Position numbers and translations under genes: made by a program. The notes under the pieces were generated by a model that searched no databases, was not told where the DNA came from, and saw nothing but the letters and a program-made list of their open reading frames with translations. Shown one piece after another: positions 1 through 10,775 of a stretch of 64,000 bases of DNA. How positions within the stretch are numbered: position 1 is the stretch's first letter; each line of letters starts with the position of its first letter. Location: positions 56,334,511-56,398,510 of the forward strand of contig OZ026622.1 in the NCBI GenBank assembly GCA_964020975.1. Reading direction: 5' to 3'. The stretch comes from Hermodice carunculata (lineage: Eukaryota > Annelida > Polychaeta > Eunicida > Amphinomidae).

Positions 1-179
1 ATATTTAGCGCTGAGTGCACCTGTGTGTACTTTTGGTCCATTACACCCAGATTGTGTCAAGGAAAGCTGTTGACTAACTCAGTCTAGAAATTTGCACTTT
101 CAGGGTACACATCTATACAAAGTGCACCATGAATTTGTTGGTGGCATGGCATCTACATTTGTCATGCGAAACTTCATAC
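1..179. other. NCKIPSD last intron, partial, with MITE remnant
   Basis: No exon visible. Bases about 45-90 carry the CAAGGAAAGCTGTTGACT core of the TTAA-type MITE family described at 25706-25935. Confidence 0.6.
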
Positions 180-352
180 CTTGTCTCCAGGCTGGAGATC
201 AGTAAACTGTCTGATGACAATGTCTATCAGCACCTTGGCATCATTGGTATAGAGCAGGTCTGCAGTGGTGGGACTAGAGTACATATCGCATAGGAACTTG
301 AGCAGGGAGTCCGGTGGGTGTGGCTCGTGGTCAAACATTCTGACAGGGTCCT
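180..352 (-). CDS. NCKIPSD: NCKIPSD exon, penultimate; last exon outside window
   Basis: 173 bp with acceptor TATTTCCAG and donor AAG|GTATGA. It reads EDPVRMFDHEPHPPDSLLKF, then YSSPTTADLLYTNDAKVLID and QFTDLQPGDK. Human has [20 protein letters not shown], then MALIDITVR and LSPGDK. It ends in phase 0. The human protein goes on for about 67 more residues (RMEYLSLMHA...), which are not present in bases 1-179. Confidence 0.94.
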
Positions 353-394
353 CTGGAAATAGAAGCATAGTTTATGTACACTAATGCTTGACTA

Positions 395-668
395 TAACAT
401 GAGAAACTATTATAAAAGAGCCACTTACTTCAGTTTAACATGAGGAACTATTATAAATGATCCATTTACTTTTGAGTATGTGACGAACTATTCTAAATGC
501 GCCACTTGAGCATATGACGAACAATTATAAATGAGCCACTTTGGTTTAAAATGAGGAACTATTATAAATGAGCCACTTACTTGAGTATATGATGAACTAT
601 TAAAAATGAGCCCCTGGCTTGAGCATAACATGGGAAACTGTTATAAATGAGCCATCTACTTGAGTGTA
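395..668. repeat. Tandem repeat, about 45 bp, six diverged copies
   Basis: In the intron 353-1135. Units resemble AACATGAGGAACTATTATAA followed by ATGAGCCACTTACTTGAGTA, with lengths 40-50 bp and substitutions in each copy, so it is an old array. The rest of that intron (669-1135) shows nothing I can name. Confidence 0.75.
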
Positions 669-1135
669 AATTATGAGTATACTCACTGCTTTTTTTCAGC
701 CAGTTTAGTACATTACATTACAACTAAAATATAATTATTTACAGTGGTCCCTTTCTTGTGAAGCCTACCCACACATACCAGAATTGTAGCTTTTTTCTTG
801 GGTTGGCCTACTTTGAGGGGGGAAATATAGAGATTCCATCTCTACTGCACAGAGAAGTGGACTCTTTGGGATCCACTAGGTGATGCACTTTACAGTGGTC
901 ACAACTAGATTGAGCCATAATATTTTGTCTGTTTTCTATGGGTGTTTAAGTATGCTCACAGAAGCTGATAACAAAATAGAGGCCTAAGGGCATATGATCT
1001 GTCACATTTTCTTCTAAACCTTTTATTCAAAACACTCTTTGAGTCTGGAGGGAAAAAAATCTAGTTGACATTGTTTCAAATTATTCTTGGCTTTCAACTG
1101 GCTTGAGTGGCGAAGTGTTAAAAACTTGTGATCAC

Positions 1136-1357
1136 CTCCTCTGTTGACCAGCAGCATGAGTTTCTCGGTGAAGGTCTTGGCAGTACCAGCCTGCCCCAGC
1201 ACCTTCATCACCACATTGTCACTGGGCACTTGGAAATGTAAGTTGTAGGAGAGGAGGAGGTTGACAAACAGGTCGGGCACTTGTTCCTCTGTGTCAGCCT
1301 CCGGGGGATTCTCAATAAAATTCAGCATGAATCTCACAAACTGAAGACTTAAATGCT
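1136..1357 (-). CDS. NCKIPSD: NCKIPSD exon, C-terminal helical domain
   Basis: 222 bp, acceptor TTTGCAG, donor GTGATC, phase 1 to phase 1. It reads EHLSLQFVRFMLNFIENPPE, then ADTEEQVPDLFVNLLLSYNL, ending KLMLLVNRG. Human has EHLGTPFAQFLLNIVEDG, then [20 protein letters not shown] and KLLLLLNRG. The next codon (GAG, Glu) is completed across the intron. Confidence 0.94.
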
Positions 1358-1735
1358 CTGCAAAGTAAAAAACAAAGTTAAATCCAGTTTGACCTGACAC
1401 AGTCATACCCTAGCTGACATAATGGCAGCTGATGCATGCCAGGCCAAGTGACAAAAAAAAAAAAAAAATTAAAAAAAGACCTTGTAGCGAGACTTAGGTA
1501 GTGGCATGTTATCCTACTTGCAAAAGGAGAGTCCACAACTTTTCTCACTATAGCCCTTCCTCTCAAAAAACATCAATACCAATACAGAGCCTTTTCTTAT
1601 GAGACTTATGTGGGAATTGCACTAAATTTACAAACTTGATATGGCAACATTGATGGTATTTTCTAACAGACTCTTGTAGACTATTATGAGATGAAAAAAT
1701 TAGGCAATCTATGACAAGTGACAGCATGCCCCACC

Positions 1736-1925
1736 ATGGTAATGGGGGTCAAATGTCGTCTGCTTCAGTTTTCAACTAATTTTAACAATACAATTTGACT
1801 GAGAATTGTAGATGAGAGCTATCATAATATGCCCCATGTCAACAGCTTACCTTTGCATTGGTTAGGCCCAACCTATGCCAAGGAAAGCTGCTGACTCAGT
1901 CTTAAGTCAAAGGGGAAAGGCTTAA
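1736..1925. mobile_element. TTAA-type MITE copy, left end lost
   Basis: In the intron 1358-2150. It shares GTCAAATGTCGTCTGCTTCA and the CCAAGGAAAGCTGCTGACTC core with the complete copy at 25706-25935, and ends AAAGGGGAAAGGCTTAA, close to the family's right terminus. Confidence 0.7.
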
Positions 1926-2150
1926 TCCAAGCTGTACCAGAATTGTCAGCTCCCACATAACTAGTATCACGTGGTGGCAGAACTGGAACATAACACTGCA
2001 GTTACACGCTGTCATGTTGACTGTCTTATCTGTTCTCCCCTTCCATCAGTTTAAGGAAGAGGCCTTTAGCTGAGCTTTGAAACCAACTAGATATGCCTTC
2101 TACCGTCAATTTAACTGGCAGTTGTTTCTGAGTGCAAGATGCCCACTTAC

Positions 2151-2231
2151 CATAATGCTGGAATGGTAGACTTTCTCCTGTAGAAAATATCATGCATAAC
2201 ACCAGGGCTGAAAAACTCATCTTTTGGACAT
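2151..2231 (-). CDS. NCKIPSD: NCKIPSD short exon (27 codons)
   Basis: 81 bp with acceptor TTTTCCAG and donor GTAAGT, phase 1 to phase 1. Together with split codons it reads DVQKMSFSALVLCMIFSTGE then SLPFQHY. Human has [20 protein letters not shown] and LPYAHY. Confidence 0.92.
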
Positions 2232-4439
2232 CTGGAAAAAGACAGGAATTTTCATAGTCAGAAAAATGTAATATGCTAAAGTTTCTTATTTGATAACAGG
2301 TATGATATGCACCAAAAGAAATTTTACAGGGGCAACTGCCTATCAATAAGGTCCTGGAGATATAAGGTTAATAATACAATCTATGCATAAGTTCACCAAG
2401 CGCAGAAAACCCAGTGGAGATTCCAATATCAGAGCAAGGCACACATAGGTTTCTGAGTAACTTGCAGGCCACTCAATCTTACCGCACAGTGCTACCATAT
2501 ACGCTGTATTAAATACAGGGAGTAACGAAGAGTGAAACATGAACTTTGATTTCTTCAAAATACAGAAGCTGCCCTGGCTGAAACAGCATTTAAAAGAACA
2601 AGGAATATCGGTTGATGGAAGGAATAAAGCAGCACTTTTATCTTTTATATTTATCAGTTTGGCCTTTCTTCCTGGTATGGGCATTAAGCCCTCTACACAA
2701 CAATGGTAGTTAACCATGATAATTCACCTTATTACTCAACATTCTAACTATCAATGCTTTCCGTACTTCCTCCACCAATGATCTGTGACAGTAAAATTCC
2801 ATGACCTCCTGTATTTGGTCTATTTCCCACATTTCTGTTCATATTGACATTGACAAGATCAGTGTAAGCCATCATCCATTATCGTGACCATTTTCAAGAA
2901 GGAGCACAGTGCACCATCTGGTAGCAAAAAAAAAATCAGCCTGCATGCTTTGCTTTCGTAATGGGACAGCTGCCGGGGTTGCCCCACTTGGTGAACTTAT
3001 GCATAGATCATATTGTGGTCCCCCTCTCATCTTAAAGGTGTTTCAAAGGGTAACCCTGAAGTGGCTTTTATTTTTATGCAGAATTTTGACCAACACTTAT
3101 GTAGCTAAAACACAGTGCCATGATTTTTTCTTCTTCCCAGTTACACTTTTCTGACAGGGCTGAAAGAGAACACACACACGTACGGCAGAAATAACCTGAC
3201 AACACATAATAGCAGCCTTCTGACATTTGCCTCGTCTTAAACACATTTCATATGATATTGTAATGTTCCCCAAAAACATAATGGACTACAGGTCTTGAGA
3301 TCCCCTTGGTCCCTGCACACACCCCAAACAACTATCACAACTATATTAGAGATTTAAAGTATGGAACTGGCTGCCACCTGATAGAACATCAAAGAAGCAT
3401 GGTTTGACACCCTGAAGCTATCCTTCCATATATGCACTGGTACTGTCCTATGTTATTTAGATGGTGGCACTGGATACTATTTGAATGATTCATTGCTACA
3501 TCTTGTTTTGAGGCTAAGGTGCTACCACCTAGTGATCACTACTTAAAACACTTATCACTGAAGTACTGCATGAAGCTGTAAGGTGCTGCTATCTTTTCTT
3601 AATTCATGTAAGGTACCTCCACAATGCACTGCTTCTGGGCATGAGCAGTGCAACAATGCAACCTAATTTAGGCAAACAACAAACCTAAAATAATACAGGA
3701 ATATGTATATAGCCCAAATAATTACTGCAGGAAAGTCATTAAATTTTTGGGGTACTTTCAGTGGACAATAATTTTCACATCTGACTAAGTTTTATAGGAA
3801 TTCACCAACCAAAAAGTGTATTTTAAAAATGTAACTAGGCAGAATCAGGGAAAGTTGGCCCAGGGTGGGAGCAGCTGTTCCCCTGACCTAGTTTGGCCAT
3901 TGTGTTGCCTGGGACTTCTCACACCTCTGCTCATGCTCAGAGCAGTGTATTGTGGATGCAGACTTCAGTCAATCAAAAAAGTTATTACCAGAATAAATCA
4001 TGTACATGTGGTCCACATAACTGATTTAATGACCTAATTTTGCAGCATGACACATCCTATAATCCTGACACATATTTTTTTTTTAAACTTAATGTGTCAG
4101 AGCACAAAAAAGTCACAGCCTGGACATGAAAAATAGCCAGACAAACAGAAAGATACACACACATAGGAGGCTGAAAATACTGACTGAGCCTACAGGCCAT
4201 GGGAGGAAAAATGAAATACATAATGAGGCATTTGGTGGGAGATCTGATGCATTATGTGTACAGTTTATTCAACAGCAGTGGTATGTTACATGTACATGTA
4301 CACATTTACTCTGCCCGTTAGCTGATCAATTCTGGATATAACACAATGCCATGACCCAGCAGCAATGACAGCAGCAGCAGCATGTTTTGCATTCTCATTC
4401 AGTTGTAAGTAAGGACACCTTACATGTAGCAACTCTCAC
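2232..4439. other. NCKIPSD intron, no recognisable element
   Basis: About 2.2 kb. Several short open frames on both strands show no recognisable protein family or exon signature. I see no tandem arrays. Confidence 0.5.
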
Positions 4440-4578
4440 CTTCTACATCTGTCTGCATGTCTCTGGCTAGCTCTAACGGCAGTACAGAGTTGAGCAACTC
4501 TGATACCACAGCCGCCTCTAACCCACATAGAGCCCCAAAACACTTGAGCAGTAAAAGACGTATAGATACACGCGTTTC
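4440..4578 (-). CDS. NCKIPSD: NCKIPSD exon, armadillo-like helical domain
   Basis: 139 bp between acceptor TTATTTCAG and donor GTGAGA, phase 0 to phase 1. It reads [20 protein letters not shown], then [20 protein letters not shown] and MQTDVE. Human has [20 protein letters not shown], then [14 protein letters not shown]. Agreement is close to residue-for-residue. The exon has no long open frame of its own in a six-frame scan and was found by reading the reverse strand directly. Confidence 0.94.
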
Positions 4579-4621
4579 CTGAAATAAGATACAACCAAAT
4601 GTACAACATGCACTTGTAATG

Positions 4622-4814
4622 TAGGGCCTGTATTTTTTTCTGTTTCAAAAAACTAGAAATTCTGTTTCACCAGCCAGAAATTTCCAAATTCCATTTCAGT
4701 AGTTCTCTTTGTATGTAAAACACATTGAAGCAAAACAGCAAATTCCGTTTCAGAGGTGACAAAAATTAATTATTCCGTTACGTTTCCGTTAAAAAATGAA
4801 AAATACAGGCCCTA
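4622..4814. mobile_element. Short MITE with 16-bp terminal inverted repeats
   Basis: 193 bp starting TAGGGCCTGTATTTTT and ending AAAAATACAGGCCCTA, a nearly perfect inverted pair, with no coding capacity. The interior repeats a TTCCGTTTCA-like word. The TA at each outer edge could be a target duplication. Confidence 0.7.
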
Positions 4815-5344
4815 GTAATGCTTCAGGTAAAGCAGGCAGTAATGGCCATGTAATCATGGTAATCTGGGGCAGAGGCTACAGAGATGGGTGTTGAATGAGA
4901 AGACATCATTTAAAGCTATGTAGGTGTAGTTTGTTTAGTCTTGATATGGCTGTAATGGTTATTCAGTGTATTATGAGAAGTGCTGCTGGTGGATGTCAGA
5001 CCCAACAAGGAACAAAAGCAGAAAGCTGATGAGGAACATATATCAATCTACAACATACTCAAATCAACTGTTAAATGACCCCTCTGCACAGTTAAAACAA
5101 AAAGAGTATACCCCTTGGTAAAAGCAAGCAAAGCCATGACTTTATATTGTACACTTTGCAAAGAAATTGCAACTCAATTTTAATACTCAGCCTGTCTTAA
5201 TGTTTATTGGTACAAGTGGTATCATTTTACAGAATTTAGTGAACCTTCATTGCATTGCATTTTGTGCTTAAAGTGCTCTCAAGCCCAGGCTTAAACCCAA
5301 CTGGCACCTAACTGTCTGCCAATGCTTGAACCATAACCAAATGA

Positions 5345-5573
5345 TTAACCCTTTCCCCCTTTAACTAAGACTGTGTCGAAGACTGAGTCAACAGCTTTCC
5401 TTGGCATGGATTGGGCATTCAGCACCCAATCCATACCAAGGAAAGCTGTTGACCTGATGCATGCTACCTTCAAAAGTTTGGTCTACAATTCTTATTGTTG
5501 AAATTAGTCAAAAAACATTGAAGCAGATGACACTTGACCACCATCCAGTCCAGGCAGGTTGAGGGAAAGGGGT
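5345..5573. mobile_element. TTAA-type MITE (piggyBac-like ends)
   Basis: Starts TTAACCCTTTCCCCCTTTAA and runs to GAGGGAAAGGGG, an imperfect inverse of the start. It contains the internal palindrome (CCTTGGCATGGATTGGG ... CCCAATCCATACCAAGG) typical of the family. TTAA target and CCC/GGG ends are the hallmark of piggyBac-type transposases; no transposase is encoded. Confidence 0.75.
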
Positions 5574-5629
5574 GCATACTGCCTGCCAAAGCTTCACACA
5601 TTGCTACTGTCTTCCTTTTGTACAAACTA

Positions 5630-5857
5630 TTAACCCTTTCAGTGCTAATCACTGCTCTAGCTGTTTTCTCAGTAACGTTCAACATATAATGGTTAAAAGA
5701 TTCAAATTCCTCATGAAGATACCTTTCATTCGAATACCGGCAAGCCTAGTCTGAAGCAAAATGTAGTCTTAGTCACAAGCTGTCCTTGGGACACTTTGCT
5801 CACAATGTGCCGAGGAGAACTGTTGACTCAATCTTACATCAGTGCTTTAAGGGTTAA
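5630..5857. mobile_element. TTAA-type MITE, second subfamily, complete
   Basis: 228 bp bounded by TTAA on both sides: TTAACCCTTTCAGTGCT at one end and AGTGCTTTAAGGGTTAA at the other. The interior has its own inverted CACTTTGCTCACAATGTG. An inverted relative lies at 10490-10775. Confidence 0.78.
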
Positions 5858-5896
5858 CTTAGATGGCTATAGTACAAGCCAGTACAGTTTAATTGT

Positions 5897-6080
5897 TTAA
5901 CCCTTTTCCCCTAAAATTAAGAGCGAGTCAACAGCTTTACTTTGCATATGATCTTGATACGTCTCATTTACAATTCTCAATCAAATTGTTTTTCATTACT
6001 CTTGAAATTTGTTGAAAACAATGAAGCAGACGACATTTGACTACCAGCCAGTCTTGGCCAGTTTAAGGGGGAAAGGATAA
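5897..6080. mobile_element. TTAA-type MITE next to an NCKIPSD splice donor
   Basis: TTAACCCTTTTCCCC at the left, TTTAAGGGGGAAAGGATAA at the right; internally GACTACCAGCCAGTCTTGGC and AAACAATTTGATTGAGAATT as in the 25706 copy but in the opposite orientation. The hairpin core is partly deleted. The right end is 15 bp from exon 6096-6182. Confidence 0.75.
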
Positions 6081-6095
6081 AGAGTGTACACATAC

Positions 6096-6182
6096 CATCT
6101 GATAGTAGAGCACCAGTGTGTGTACAGCATCGTAGTTGTCCTGGGATACCACCTTCTTGCAAATCTCAGGATTAGCGTTGTT
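6096..6182 (-). CDS. NCKIPSD: NCKIPSD short exon (29 codons)
   Basis: 87 bp, phase 0 to phase 0, with acceptor CTGACAG and donor GTATGT. It reads NNANPEICKKVVSQDNYDAV then LVLYYQM, against human DADPEVCKKM and LALVAYYQM. A TTAA-type MITE (5897-6080) ends only about 15 bp below the donor, so part of the local splicing context may come from the transposon. Confidence 0.92.
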
Positions 6183-6589
6183 CTGTCAGGGGGAAAAATG
6201 AGGACAAATCATCCACAGGAACACTGGAATAACTAACTCTGTAATGGAGGTTTAGAGTCCAACAGAAGAGCAGGTATAGGTAAGTGACAGTCAATTTATC
6301 CACTCTTGTAATTTGAAATGTCCCTGATGACCATAGTTTGTAATGGTACATTTTGATACTTTCTCCTCAAAAGTTAATGATTCTCTTTTCTTCTCCATTG
6401 CTCTCAGCACATGTAAATTTGAAACAAACACTTTCTTATCTTAAATTTCCCGAATTTTTTCTCTACTGGGGGATAAGGGGTATCATTTGGGATATTTAAC
6501 TCAGGAATTTTTGTCTTTGTTGAGATTTGAATCCAGCCTACTGTCAATTAGGGAAAATAAAAAGTGGCATGTTTGCAAAAGATCTATGC

Positions 6590-7060
6590 CCTCTGTGCTT
6601 ATGTCTATAAAGGCCGGTAGATGGCACTGAAGTTGATCAGAGCTATCAACTAGTCATGTTGAAACATGCTTCAAAGGTTGAGTATTTGACAAAGGTTGGC
6701 AAGGCTCTATGCCATCATGACCTTGACCTTTGACTTGATGACCCAAAATCAAGAGGTCATCTACTGACCACCATAAAATATTCTACACGTGTTAAGTTTG
6801 AGGAATATAGATGCAACTTATTGTTCAGTCACCATTTTCCCTATCAATGTCACCATGAGCATGACCTCAGACCTGCTGACCTTAAAATCGATTTACACCA
6901 TCTACTGACCATTATTAACAACCCTATAAATTTTTTGGTGACAGGGACTACCATTCTCCAGTTATTGACCAGACAACATTTTATCTACTGACCAACCAAC
7001 ATGAGCAAGGAAAACTTTATGTCCTGCTTTTTCTTAGGCAGGGCCATAACAAAACTCTCT
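6590..7060. repeat. TGACCTTGACC-rich dispersed repeat
   Basis: In the intron 6183-7350. It has several TGACC words spaced 30-60 bp apart, including TGACCTTGACCTTTGAC near 6719. The style matches stretches at 23800-23950 and 52550-52700. No clear ends; probably a decayed CAAGAGG-type element. Confidence 0.5.
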
Positions 7061-7350
7061 TTTCAATATGGAAATTGAAATGCTTGGAAATACAAATGAA
7101 CATAAAGTAACAGATTGAACATTTTTGCCAAAGCAATATGATGATGCTTATGGCATGAGATGTGTATATGTGCTCAATACACTGAAAGAATGGGGGCCGC
7201 TGCTTCCCAATCTTAAATTCTGTTTTTCACAAATATCCAACAAGGATGACTTGGCTTAAAAAGTCTTAATTGTTCACTCAGAAAAAGCTCACAGAAGTCA
7301 AAACAGACAAAGATAAATGGTCCCCTGCCTGCTGTTATAGGAAATCTCAC

Positions 7351-7512
7351 CAGAATAGAGATGAGTTCCTCCAGATACTCCATGATGACAACCTCATCTT
7401 CATGTAATGCCCAGCTCCTCTGTTGCGAGTCATCTTTACATGCTGCCATTTCAGAGAAGATAATTTGAAGTCTCACTGCGTCATGACTGCCCTCTATATT
7501 TTGAGAATTTCT
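7351..7512 (-). CDS. NCKIPSD: NCKIPSD exon, helical domain
   Basis: 162 bp, phase 0 to phase 0, with acceptor TTTTGCAG and donor GTGAGA. It reads RNSQNIEG, then [20 protein letters not shown] and [20 protein letters not shown]. Human has [27 protein letters not shown], then CYLEELLHIL. KDDxQQRSWAL is nearly unchanged, so this is one of the most conserved blocks of the gene. Confidence 0.95.
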
Positions 7513-7916
7513 CTGCAAAATTAATAAAACAGAAAACAAAAATTTATTTCTGCTATTCATTCATTCAATCTATTTATCTTTTATTTTTATTCTACACTGA
7601 AGTGGTGAAGATTTTCATCAGTAACTACATTGCCTGGCAATGCACCTGCAGGTGGCGCTACAGGTAATCCCCACTCTCTCCCCAGCTGCCATTTGCAGCA
7701 AAAGCATGTCTTAATTTTTGATGAAGGGTCTGGCTCAAAATTACAGTTCATTACAAGTTAATAAAAAAAATGTCTCAAAAATTTGAACAAAGCTGTTATA
7801 AGCCTATAAAAGGAATCCCAGTATGATTTTGTGGATGCTAATGGGTCATTTAATTAGACATCATACACTATGTAATTTATTTATAAAAAGAATCATTTTA
7901 CATTTCATCTAAAATC

Positions 7917-8138
7917 TAACCCTTTCCTAGTCAACACTTTAACTTCGTGTTGGTTGGACACAATGTGCCTAACCCATGGCAAGGAAAGTTATTGACTTGG
8001 GACATGCCACAATGATAGGTCTTGTCTACAATGTTCACAGCACAAATATTTTCCATAAACATGAACTTTATATCAAAAAAAGTTCAAGTAGATGGCAGTT
8101 TACTCTGGAAGCTTTTGGGTAATTTGAGAGGGAAAGCA
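7917..8138. mobile_element. TTAA-type MITE, diverged copy
   Basis: In the intron 7513-8772. Starts TAACCCTTTCCTAG, contains CCTAACCCATGGCAAGGAAA and ends GAGAGGGAAAG. An A-run of 23 follows at 8463-8485; nothing else is seen in the intron. Confidence 0.65.
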
Positions 8139-8772
8139 TTCAATGAAACTTTTAAAATTTAATAACTTAAATGACAAGGATGAGAAGTTCATTCTCATGT
8201 GAGTGTTTCCCTTGAGAAAGTGCTTATGTGTAATTGTGATGGTCTAGCATGGGAATTGTGTAATAAACAACCTTTTTTGGGCAATTGATGGTCACAATTG
8301 TGTTACATGTAGACCTGTGAACAAAAATGGCACAAACAAAACCCTATGGCTCAACGTCTACTGTAGCCCTTTTGTGCCTTCAGTCGCACCAAGGAGCCCA
8401 CTGTATACTCCTTGGTTGTATTTTCAGACCTATAGAGATGCTTACATTCCTGTTGGTAATACAAAAAAAAAAAAAAAAAAAAAAAGAGTATGTAGTTATT
8501 ATCTTCAGAAGTCACACTAAGTTCTTTATTTTTAAGCAATATTCAAAATGTTTAGTTTATAAACTGTCTGGCAGAGGGCAGCACTTACTAAAGCCATTGG
8601 GAAATGACTGAATGTTTCACAGCAAGCATCTATTGAAAAGATTCAGTATTTAATGTGGCCTTATGTTGTTGCTCTGCAGCTTCATTCCATGTTTCTTGAA
8701 CTTTGGGGTATAAAGTTAGTTAACAGGGAAGCAACAAGAGAAATTTGTTCATGTATGTACCTTGCAACTTAC

Positions 8773-9236
8773 CTTCTCATGGAAAAGTCTTTTTAATAGA
8801 TCATCCATCACAAAACTCACTCCTGGTATATTGTCTCTCAAATGACCTAATACAGTCTTAATAGCTATTTGTGACTTATCATAGCTTAGTCCAGTGTTCT
8901 GTCGCACAACGTCCACCAAATCAGCACCTAGATTGTCTGGTATTTTCCCCATATCAAGCCGTTTGGGGCTCCTCAGAGGAGATGACTGGGTAGCAGTCGT
9001 GATGCCACCCGAGTCATATGCCACATTGGATGCATTTCTAAATGGAGAAGTGGCTTTGTCAGTTCTAGAAATTCTTTTACTTTCTTCAGCTCTTGATCCT
9101 TTGATCTTGTCTCTGTGCTGCCGGACCTCTTTGTTCGCTGGTTTGGAAGATGGCGGTGGTGACTGCTGCGCCACCTGTGGTTCAGTCGGTGGAGGAGGCG
9201 GCGCAGTCCGAGACTTCACCGATGAGTGCTTGGGGT
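8773..9236 (-). CDS. NCKIPSD: NCKIPSD exon, proline-rich region into helical domain
   Basis: 464 bp with acceptor TTTTAG and donor AAG|GTAAGT. The first part is basic and Ser/Pro-rich with the tract RTAPPPPPTEP, a candidate class II SH3 ligand of the kind this family uses to bind Nck. The second part enters the conserved domain: GADLVDVVRQNTGLSYDKSQ, then AIKTVLGHL, against human GAELVELVRRNTGLSYELS and VLGHI. It ends in phase 0 with LFHEK. An overlapping open frame on the plus strand at 8894-9382 is a shadow of this exon. Confidence 0.93.
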
Positions 9237-9518
9237 CTAAAACAGACACAAACTATCAATATTTATACCACCATGTGAATTTCACCATTTTACTGACACA
9301 GTGGTACCAACTCGTTAGACTACCTCTTGTGATAGACTGCATTAGTTTTTTAAGATGGCTGTTTCATGACACTGGACTCTAATTTCTTTGTTAATTTCTC
9401 TGTAGTTTAAGACTTATCTACCTTTCCTGTGACCATTGTTGTCTGCAGTAAGGGTGGTCTTAAATAACAGGTATCACTGCATGCAATCAAAATTAATGCT
9501 TGAATATACTGGATGTTA

Positions 9519-9686
9519 CAGTAGTCCCTTCATTAAGAGCACACCTGCCTTTTAAGACCATATGTACCATGCACCTACCACTGTTATTTCCATGTTATTT
9601 GATCTGTATTATTGAGGGACCACCTGCTTCATAGGACCCTTTTTGGGCCTGCCTTGGAGGTGGTCTTTCAAGGGGGGGGGGCACTG
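9519..9686. mobile_element. pogo/Tigger-like MITE with TA target
   Basis: 168 bp between TA dinucleotides: CAGTAGTCCCTTCATTAAGA at the left, and TGGTCTTTCAAGG, a G-run and CACTG at the right. It belongs to the CAGTGGT/ACCACTG group also seen at 11364, 14479, 40030, 46022 and 57854. Too short to code. Confidence 0.75.
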
Positions 9687-9962
9687 TACATTGTTTGTGA
9701 CCAGTGTACATTGTATGTGACCAGTGTACATTGTTTGTGACCACTGTACATTGTATGTGACCAGTGTACATTGTATGTGACCAGTGTACATTGTATGTGA
9801 CCACTATACATTGTATGTGACCACTGTATATTGTATGTGACCAGTGTATATTGTATGTGACCATTGTACATTGTATGTGACCACTGTATATTGTATGTGA
9901 CCACTGTATATTGTAGGTGACCATTGTACATTGTATGTGACCATTGTATATTGTATGCGAGC
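9687..9962. repeat. 20-bp minisatellite, about 14 copies
   Basis: Exact 20-bp period, consensus TACATTGTATGTGACCASTG. The array starts at the TA that borders the pogo-like MITE, and every unit carries a copy of the MITE's last bases (ACTG or AGTG) plus TACA. Because 20 is not a multiple of 3, all minus frames stay open across it; these frames are artefacts. Confidence 0.9.
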
Positions 9963-10386
9963 ATGCCAAAATTTCATTGCCAAAATTTCATCTATATATA
10001 AGCATGTGAAATGTTAATGAATAATAACACAATAAATTTTAAAGTCAGTAAAAAGAACAGTTGATCTGGGTTTCCCTCATTTCATTAGATTCTGCCAGAG
10101 GTCACTGGTGTTTGTATTTCCTGGCGATTCTGCTCCTGCTGCCTTGCGATATGAACCATAAATCCACATGGTTATTACACAACAGGTTTCACTTTAAAAC
10201 TTGACTGCAGTTCCTGGAGGGGGTAAAGGGCATTTCTGTACTGGCACACTGGGGCGTTTCATAATTCTCTACCAACATACTGAAAGCCCTCTTATTTATA
10301 CTGACTATTATTTTGGCACATTCATATTTTCTGTATAGTACACTGTGCTGAAGCCAAATCATTTCCTGTGCCAATGTACTGGGATC

Positions 10387-10407
10387 TCCCCCCCCCCCCC
10401 CCCCCCC
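10387..10407. repeat. C homopolymer
   Basis: A run of about 21 C. A similar run of about 22 C occurs at 12907-12928. Both are prone to length error in assembly. Confidence 0.85.
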
Positions 10408-10489
10408 AAACCAATTCTGTGATCACAAATTTAACTTAAGTGTGACATGCACATACAAGCTTTGAATGATCTACTTACACCAAACCATG

Positions 10490-10775
10490 TTAACCCTTAA
10501 AGTGCTGATTTAATATTGTCAGGCATTTAGGCCCAATGCATGCAAAGTGTCCCAGGAAAAGCTGTTGACTAAGACTACTTTTTGCTTTATTTGTAAAATG
10601 AAGCAAGGGTCTAGATCCGTTTTTTGTGCCGTATTAGTTCAACCAGGTTTCGCCAGTTGAGTAGCTCTTCAAGAACTCAAAAAAATAAAACAACCAAACA
10701 AACAAACTTGATGCTTAGACTAGGCTTGCTGGTATTAGGGAGAAAGATACCTTCTTGAGGAATTCGAATGTTTTA
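10490..10775. mobile_element. TTAA-type MITE, second subfamily, inverted
   Basis: Starts TTAACCCTTAAAGTGCTGAT. Its far part shares TAGRCTAGGCTTGC, GATACCTTC and GAGGAATTCGAAT with 5700-5750 read in reverse. The right terminus is not clear. Confidence 0.6.

Noticed and set aside
742-900. CAGTGGTCCC at 742 and CAGTGGTCAC at 893, considered as a pogo-like MITE
   Set aside because: The two ends are in direct, not inverted, orientation, so they do not bound one element.
9687-9962. Regular 20-bp repetition that might suggest a CRISPR array
   Set aside because: Units are contiguous with no unique spacers, and the host is a eukaryote. It is a minisatellite.
9609-9969. Long minus-strand open frames rich in His, Thr and Val
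   Set aside because: They are the 20-bp minisatellite read in all three frames; no start context, splice sites or family.
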